A stretch of DNA of 64,000 nt from Aliitabrizicola sp041905595 (GTDB taxonomy: Bacteria > Pseudomonadota > Alphaproteobacteria > Rhodobacterales > Rhodobacteraceae). Of this stretch, positions 59,487 to 64,000 are shown piece after piece (positions within the stretch are counted from its first letter, which is position 1; every line of letters starts with the position of its first letter). The position numbers were made by a program, and so were the translations under genes. The stretch is taken from NCBI GenBank assembly GCA_041905595.1, contig JAYRKT010000003.1, positions 124,001 through 188,000 on the forward strand. The letters run 5' to 3'. Below the pieces are notes generated by a model. That model worked only from the letters and a program-made list of their open reading frames with translations, was not told the DNA's origin and searched no databases.

Positions 59487-59514
59487 TTGCCCCCGCCCGG
59501 AATATCGGTATGTA
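59487..59514 (+). promoter_or_regulatory. Candidate promoter of tRNA-Pro
   Basis: TTGCCC (59487-59492) and TATGTA (59509-59514) are spaced by 16 bases, placing the start a few bases before the mature tRNA at 59526. Pattern match only. Confidence 0.45.
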
Positions 59515-59525
59515 TCCGCCCGTGT

Positions 59526-59603
59526 CGGGCCGTAGCGCAGCCTGGTTAGCGCGTCCGTCTGGGGGGCGGGAGGTCGTGAGTTCGAATCTCACCGGCCCGA
59601 CCA
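59526..59603 (+). tRNA. tRNA-Pro (anticodon GGG)
   Basis: This is a 78-base tRNA with encoded CCA. The acceptor stem CGGGCCG pairs with CGGCCCG. The anticodon loop CTGGGGG gives GGG. The T-arm is GTGAGTTCGAATCTCAC, and the D-stem GCGC/GCGC pairs. A strong hairpin follows. No integrated element abuts its 3' end. Confidence 0.95.
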
Positions 59604-59612
59604 TCTTGAAAT

Positions 59613-59641
59613 CGCCCGTGCCCCCTGGGGCGCGGGCGGTT
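59613..59641 (+). terminator. Terminator of tRNA-Pro
   Basis: CGCCCGTGCCCC (59613-59624) pairs with GGGGCGCGGGCG (59627-59638) with one U-G wobble and a very short loop, followed by GTT. It is the likely transcript end ten bases past the tRNA. Confidence 0.65.
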
Positions 59642-59655
59642 CCATATCAGGGGGC

Positions 59656-60747
59656 ATGATCCACGTGACGACCAATGGTGTTCTGCCCTCGCAAACGCTG
59701 CGCGCGATGATCGCGGCCGGCCAGATCATGGCCACGACTCCGATCCAGCCAGCGCAGATCCAGCCCGCCTCGATCGATCTGCGCCTTGGCGCCGTTGCCC
59801 ATCGCGTGCGCGCCTCGTTCCTGGCCGGTCAGGGCCGGACCGTGGCCGAGCGCATCAAAGAATTCGGGATGCACGAGATCGACCTGACCCGTGGCGCGGT
59901 GCTTGAAAAGGGTTGCGTCTATCTCGTGCCCCTGATGGAAGGGCTTGCCCTGCCCGAGGATATCTCGGCGGTAGCGAATGCGAAAAGTTCGACCGGGCGG
60001 CTCGATCTGCTGACGCGGGCGATCACCGACGGCGGGGTTGAGTTCGACCGCATCCCCGCAGGTTACAGGGGGCCGCTCTGGGCCGAAATCTGCCCCCGCT
60101 CCTTCTCAGTGCTCGTCCGTCCCGGGATGCGGCTGAACCAGATCCGCTTTCGCCGCGGGCACGCGGCGCTGGACGATGCCGAACTGACCGCGCTCCATGC
60201 CCGTGACCCGCTGGTCGATGGCAGCCCCGTGATTTCGGAAGGCCTCGGCTTCTCGGTCGATTTGCGGCCTGCGACGGGCGATCTCGTCGGTTACCGGGCC
60301 AAACCCCATACCGGGGTGATCGACCTCGACAGGATCGGCGTCTATCCCCCTGCTGATTTCTGGGAAGAGATTCGCACCGATCAGGGCCAGATCATCCTTG
60401 ATCCCGGCGCCTTCTATATCCTCGTCAGTCGCGAGGCGGTGACGATCCCGCCCGCTTATGCCGCCGAAATGGCGCCCTATCTGGCTATGGCGGGCGAGTT
60501 CCGCGTGCATTACGCGGGCTTCTTCGACCCCGGATTCGGGCACCGTGCCGCCCATGGCTCAGGCTCACGTGGGGTTCTGGAAGTGCGCTGTCACGAGGCG
60601 CCCTTCGTGCTGGAACACGGGCAGGTCGTGGGCCGGCTGGTCTACGAGCGAATGGCCGAGGTGCCGGACCTCCTCTACGGGGCGGACCTGAAGTCGAACT
60701 ATCAGGGACAGGGCCTGAAGCTCGCCAAGCATTTCAGGATGGGTTGA
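59656..60747 (+). CDS. 2'-deoxycytidine 5'-triphosphate deaminase, double-length form
   Basis: This 363-aa protein of the dCTP deaminase/dUTPase fold is about twice the length of E. coli Dcd. The N-terminal half carries QIQPASIDLRLGAVAHRVR and AKSSTGRLDLLTRAITDGG. The C-terminal half has a second dUTPase-like unit (HYAGFFDPGFGHRA with GVLEVRCHEAPFVLEHGQ). The enzyme should make dUTP for dTMP synthesis. Alphaproteobacteria commonly have this long variant. It probably arose by duplication, with active sites at domain interfaces; that is inferred. It converges on scpB. Confidence 0.9.
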   Translation: MIHVTTNGVLPSQTLRAMIAAGQIMATTPIQPAQIQPASIDLRLGAVAHRVRASFLAGQGRTVAERIKEFGMHEIDLTRGAVLEKGCVYLVPLMEGLALPEDISAVANAKSSTGRLDLLTRAITDGGVEFDRIPAGYRGPLWAEICPRSFSVLVRPGMRLNQIRFRRGHAALDDAELTALHARDPLVDGSPVISEGLGFSVDLRPATGDLVGYRAKPHTGVIDLDRIGVYPPADFWEEIRTDQGQIILDPGAFYILVSREAVTIPPAYAAEMAPYLAMAGEFRVHYAGFFDPGFGHRAAHGSGSRGVLEVRCHEAPFVLEHGQVVGRLVYERMAEVPDLLYGADLKSNYQGQGLKLAKHFRMG

Positions 60748-60751
60748 GGGC

Positions 60752-61396
60752 TCAGTCCTCGAACAGTTCCGATTGTCCGGTTGTCGCTTCATCCTCGTCG
60801 TCGGCCTTTTCGGCTCCGGGCAACGGGCGACTGTCGAGAAGCCCCGCCTGCCGCAGCTCCTTGATCCCCGGCAGGTCGCGCGCGCTTTCGAGCCCGAAAT
60901 GGTCCAGGAACGTCTCGGTCACCACGAAAGTCACCGGGCGACCCGGCGTCATCCGACGACGGCCGAAGCGGATCCAGTCGAGCTCCAGCAGCTGGTCGAT
61001 GGTGCCACGGCTGACGGCGACACCGCGAATCTCTTCGATCTCGGCGCGGGTGACAGGCTGATGATAGGCGACAATCGCCAACGTCTCGATTGCGGCGCGG
61101 CTGAGCTTCTTCTGCTCGATCGTCTCCTTGTGCATCAGGTGGCCAAGGTCAGGCGCCGTGCGAAAGGCCCAGGCGTCACCCACGCGCACCAGCTGGACCC
61201 CCCGGCCTTCATACCGGCGACGCAGGTAGGCCAGGGCTTCGGCTGCGTCGCAACCATGCGGCAGGCGCGCCGACAGATCGGCCACCGTCATCGGCTCGAC
61301 CGTCGCAAACAGGATCGCCTCGACCATGCGTTCCTGCTCGGCGATGGGAGGCGCCTCGAACAGGCTCTTTTCCGGGAGTTCGGTGGTCTCGCTCAT
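60752..61396 (-). CDS. scpB: Segregation and condensation protein ScpB
   Basis: ScpB has 214 aa and two winged-helix domains that bind the ScpA kleisin and so complete the SMC condensin ring. It shows EQERMVEAILFATVEPMTVA, ARRYEGRGVQLVRVGDAWAF-like YEGRGVQLVRVGDAWAFRTA, and EEIRGVAVSRGTIDQLLELD. An acidic C-terminal tail ends EDEATTGQSELFED. The start overlaps scpA by four bases. Confidence 0.96.
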   Translation of the reverse strand: MSETTELPEKSLFEAPPIAEQERMVEAILFATVEPMTVADLSARLPHGCDAAEALAYLRRRYEGRGVQLVRVGDAWAFRTAPDLGHLMHKETIEQKKLSRAAIETLAIVAYHQPVTRAEIEEIRGVAVSRGTIDQLLELDWIRFGRRRMTPGRPVTFVVTETFLDHFGLESARDLPGIKELRQAGLLDSRPLPGAEKADDEDEATTGQSELFED

Positions 61397-62190
61397 GCGC
61401 CCCTCTTGCGTATCTGGATCGGCGCGAAGGTCTCGCCTTGTCTCAATTCGATCTGACCGGCCTTGGCCATCTCCAGCACAGCGGCGAAATGCGCGGCCGT
61501 CACCGAGCGCCGCCGCATCGGGTTCGTGTCCCAGCCCGGCGGAAGATAGGCGGCGAGGTCGGTCCAGATCCCGGAATAGCTGATCAGGCCGCGCATCCGT
61601 TCCAGCGCCTGCTCCATTGTGAACACATGGTCACGATCCATGACGAAGGGGCGGAATTCGTCCTTCGTGCGGATGCGGGCATAGGCCTGCATCAGGTCAA
61701 GAAGCGTCGCCGTATACTTGATGCGCCGGATGCGGGTCACGTCCTCTGGTATACCACGCGCGAAGAAGTCGCGGCCCTTCTGGTCGCGCGCCATCAGCCG
61801 AGCCGCCGCCTCTCTCATCGCCTCGAGCCGTTCAAGCTGGAAGGCGAGGTGCGCGGCCAGTTCCTCGGCCGACGGGCCCTCGTCGCTTGGATCGGGCGGC
61901 AGGAGAAGGCGGGACTTCAGATAGGCGAGCCAGGCCGCCATAACCAGATAATCCGCCGCAAGTTCAATTCGCAGCGCCTTGGCCTGGTTCACAAATCCAA
62001 GATATTGCTCGGCAAGCTGGAGAACCGAGATCCGGCGCAGATCGACCTTCTGGGTGCGCGACAGCGTCAGAAGCAGATCAAGCGGGCCTTCGAAGCCGTC
62101 GACATCGACAATCAGCGCCTCGGCCGCCAGCCGAGCCTCGACCGGCATCGCAGCGTCAGTCGCTTCCCAGTCGTCCTCGCTGGCCATCAA
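61393..62190 (-). CDS. scpA: Segregation and condensation protein ScpA
   Basis: ScpA has 265 aa and is the kleisin of the SMC-ScpAB complex needed for chromosome segregation. The N-terminal SMC-neck-binding motif is VDGFEGPLDLLLTLSRTQKV, then AADYLVMAAWLAYLKSRLLL. The C-terminal winged helix includes TAAHFAAVLEMAKAGQIELR. It overlaps nagZ upstream and scpB downstream by four bases each. Confidence 0.96.
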   Translation of the reverse strand: MMASEDDWEATDAAMPVEARLAAEALIVDVDGFEGPLDLLLTLSRTQKVDLRRISVLQLAEQYLGFVNQAKALRIELAADYLVMAAWLAYLKSRLLLPPDPSDEGPSAEELAAHLAFQLERLEAMREAAARLMARDQKGRDFFARGIPEDVTRIRRIKYTATLLDLMQAYARIRTKDEFRPFVMDRDHVFTMEQALERMRGLISYSGIWTDLAAYLPPGWDTNPMRRRSVTAAHFAAVLEMAKAGQIELRQGETFAPIQIRKRGA

Positions 62191-63194
62191 GCCGCACCTC
62201 GCCCCTCCATCAGGGCGGAAAGTTCGGCCTCCAGCGCGGCGATGTCAACATGATCCGGTGCCTTGCGCCGTGCAAGCGCCGCTGCCGCGCGCCGTTGCGC
62301 CTGGGGCGAAAGGCGGCCCGCCGCCGGGACGACCTGCTCCATCTCGTGCCGCTTGCCGTTGCAGTGAAGCATGACATCGCAACCCGCTGCCCGGGCGTCC
62401 GCAGCCCGTTCGCCAAGCGACCCGGACAGGGCCTGCATCGACAGATCGTCGGTCATCAGAAGCCCATCGAAACCAATGTCCTGGCGGATGATCTTCACAA
62501 TGATGTCCGAAGCCGTCGCGGGCCGGTCATCCAGTTCGGCAAAGACGATGTGGGCCGTCATGCCAAGCGGCAGGTCACGCAGGGCGCGGAAGACGGCAAA
62601 ATCGCTTGCGGCCAGCTCTTCGGCGCTTGCGGTCACGCGCGGCAATTCGTGATGGGTGTCAAGCGAGGCCCGACCGTGGCCGGGCATATGCTTCATGACC
62701 GGCAGGACGCCTCCGGCAAGAAGACCGTTGGCCACTTCGCGCGCTACATCAACGACTGTCGCCAACTCGCTGCCATAACACCGATTTTTGAGGAAGGGAT
62801 GTGTCACCCCGGTCGCCAGATCGGCTGTCGGCGCGCAGTTGCCGTCAACGCCAACGGAACGGAGTTCCGCGGCGATCAGCTGGAAGCGCAGGTTCATCAT
62901 CCGGGGGGCAGCCTCTCCCGCGGCTGCGACAGCATCCAGGGGCGGCGCCCATTCGCGCCAGTGCGGAGCCCGGAGGCGCTGCACTCTTCCGCCTTCCTGA
63001 TCGACGAAGATCGGCGCGTCGCGCCCGACAGCGTCGCGCAGGTCACTGGTCAGGCGGCGAAGCTGGTCGGGCGCTTCGACATTGCGGGCGAAAAGGATGA
63101 AGCCCCAGGGATCAGCTTCGCGGAAAAACGCCTTCTCGTCGGCCGACAGGGTCGCCTCGAGGCATCCGAGAATCGTCGCGCCGGTTGCGGTCAT
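62187..63194 (-). CDS. nagZ: Beta-N-acetylhexosaminidase NagZ
   Basis: NagZ is a GH3 enzyme that removes GlcNAc from anhydromuropeptides in cell-wall recycling. The 335-aa cytoplasmic protein has the signature KHMPGHGRASLDTHHELPRV with the catalytic His-Asp dyad loop, and the nucleophile aspartate in GLLMTDDLSMQAL. It matches the murein theme with the transglycosylase at 26 kb. The start overlaps the SPOR-protein stop by one base. Confidence 0.96.
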   Translation of the reverse strand: MTATGATILGCLEATLSADEKAFFREADPWGFILFARNVEAPDQLRRLTSDLRDAVGRDAPIFVDQEGGRVQRLRAPHWREWAPPLDAVAAAGEAAPRMMNLRFQLIAAELRSVGVDGNCAPTADLATGVTHPFLKNRCYGSELATVVDVAREVANGLLAGGVLPVMKHMPGHGRASLDTHHELPRVTASAEELAASDFAVFRALRDLPLGMTAHIVFAELDDRPATASDIIVKIIRQDIGFDGLLMTDDLSMQALSGSLGERAADARAAGCDVMLHCNGKRHEMEQVVPAAGRLSPQAQRRAAAALARRKAPDHVDIAALEAELSALMEGRGAA

Positions 63195-64000
63195 CAGCGC
63201 TGGACGACAGGAATGCAGGTGGCGTTTTCAGCCAGTAGCGCCGCGCAGAAGCGGCGGGCATCGGCATCGTCATCGAAGCCGAAAGCGCGGAGGCGGACGA
63301 AGGTGCGACCGCCCGCCGTTGCCGTTTGCAGGACCATCGACTTCGGCGCGATCAGATCACCGAACTTGTCCTGCAGCCGGGTCCATTCGGCCTTGGCGCC
63401 GGCTTCGTCATCGAAAGCGCCAAGCTGGACAAGACGCGAGCCCGGCGTGATCGAGGCCACGTCCAGTACCGCCGTCGCCGGCTTGGTCTCTTCCTTTCCG
63501 GTTACGCTTTCGCCCGAGCCATCGCCCTCGGGCCGGCGCTGTGGGCGGATCGATTTGGTGATGCCACCGGTAGTGTTGCCGGATGCGGATTCGGTGCCGC
63601 CGAGCGCCTCGGCCAGCGCCCCGTTCACCGCGTCTTCCAGCGCCACGGCCGAATCTGCGGCGGCCGGCGTATCGTCGACCACCCCGGTCGCCGTCTCGAC
63701 ATCCGGTGTCGTCCCTTCATCAAGGGCGGGCGTCTCGGTGACCTGCTCCACCGGCGCCTGCGGAACCAGAGGGGCGAGTGTGCCATCCGTCGACGCCGCG
63801 CGCGGCAGAGAGGCGAGAACGGGCGTCACCGCATCGGCGGGCGCGGCGCTCGCCTTGGCGACCATGGCCTCGCCCGGGGTGTCCTCGGCCGCAAGGTCGA
63901 GCGGTTTCGGTGCCAGCACCATCTTCTCGGGCAGGGGCGCAGCTCCGCCCTCTGCGGCGATTTCATTGACGGAAAGCCCGACATGGGCAGCAATCTCGCC
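63194..64000 (-). CDS. SPOR-domain protein, C-terminal part (cut by window edge)
   Basis: The frame is open to the window end. The visible part (about 268 codons) is a long alanine/proline/threonine-rich, acidic linker, followed by a C-terminal SPOR domain of about 75 residues (SRLVQLGAFDDEAGAKAEWT, then SMVLQTATAGGRTFVRLRAF). SPOR domains bind denuded glycan strands at the division septum. The likely N-terminal membrane anchor lies outside the window. Its place before nagZ fits other Rhodobacteraceae. Confidence 0.88.
   Translation of the reverse strand, partial: GEIAAHVGLSVNEIAAEGGAAPLPEKMVLAPKPLDLAAEDTPGEAMVAKASAAPADAVTPVLASLPRAASTDGTLAPLVPQAPVEQVTETPALDEGTTPDVETATGVVDDTPAAADSAVALEDAVNGALAEALGGTESASGNTTGGITKSIRPQRRPEGDGSGESVTGKEETKPATAVLDVASITPGSRLVQLGAFDDEAGAKAEWTRLQDKFGDLIAPKSMVLQTATAGGRTFVRLRAFGFDDDADARRFCAALLAENATCIPVVQR

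Noticed and set aside
59526..59660. Possible integration site at tRNA-Pro
   Set aside because: A terminator and an ordinary housekeeping gene follow; no integrase or repeated tRNA end.
1..64000. CRISPR array, prophage, insertion sequence or toxin-antitoxin pair
   Set aside because: No regularly spaced repeats, transposase, phage structural or recognisable toxin-antitoxin genes were found on reading both strands.

Overview
The window is chromosomal DNA from a high-GC alphaproteobacterium, almost certainly a member of the Rhodobacteraceae (Rhodobacter/Rhodovulum/Defluviimonas-like). The reasons are the CtrA and SciP homologues, the LpxI type of lipid A pathway, the block frr-uppS-cdsA-dxr-rseP-bamA-skp-fabZ-lpxA-lpxI-lpxB, the block bamE-yceD-rpmF-plsX-fabH-ihfA-merR, an ornithine-lipid acyltransferase, and a PucC-family transporter next to idi. 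I see no insertion sequence, prophage, CRISPR array or rRNA operon. Genes are densely packed, and many pairs share 1- or 4-base start/stop overlaps.

Layout. 1-2.7 kb: recG (cut by the window edge) and ligA. 2.9-4.0 kb: the cell-cycle regulators ctrA and sciP in tandem, with TTAA-rich putative CtrA sites between them. 4.1-5.3 kb: mnmA. 5.3-17.5 kb: a long minus-strand envelope and isoprenoid cluster running from pyrH through frr, uppS, cdsA, dxr, rseP, bamA, the Skp-like chaperone, fabZ, lpxA and lpxI to lpxB. 17.6-25.9 kb: miaA, an AraC regulator and a peptide-type ABC transporter (binding protein, two permeases, one fused double ATPase). 25.9-28.2 kb: a lytic transglycosylase and a PepSY / cytochrome b561 / membrane-anchored LuxR-type gene set. 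28.4-32.8 kb: ssb, dedA, idi, a PucC-family transporter, two periplasmic copper-type genes and tRNA-Gly. 33-38 kb: cold-shock protein, RidA and the zwf-pgl-pgi sugar-phosphate operon behind a LacI-type palindrome. 38-50 kb: MgtC-like protein, HNH nuclease, esterase, AlkA-type glycosylase, MFS transporter, EEP-family protein, a squalene/phytoene-synthase-like protein coupled to cimA, cysS, a lipoprotein and a PLP decarboxylase. 50-54.8 kb: outer-membrane barrel protein, Uup, OlsB, MsrB and BamE. 55-59.6 kb: yceD-rpmF-plsX-fabH-ihfA-merR and tRNA-Pro. 59.6-64 kb: a double-length dCTP deaminase facing SPOR protein-nagZ-scpA-scpB.

The main theme is envelope construction: lipid A (fabZ, lpxA, lpxI, lpxB), outer-membrane protein assembly (bamA, skp, bamE), phospholipids (cdsA, plsX, fabH), undecaprenyl phosphate (dxr, uppS) and murein turnover (nagZ, transglycosylase). 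The most unusual material is non-coding. One long inverted-repeat element occurs twice, and each copy supplies the TAG stop codon of a lipid-synthesis gene (lpxB and olsB). A second dispersed intergenic repeat carries the core AAATATCCCAC. Other points of interest are a possible remnant of a photosynthesis gene cluster (PucC-family transporter plus idi without bchG or bchP), the ctrA-sciP pairing with CtrA-like boxes, and the PepSY-cytochrome b-tethered LuxR operon. All motif and promoter calls were made by eye.
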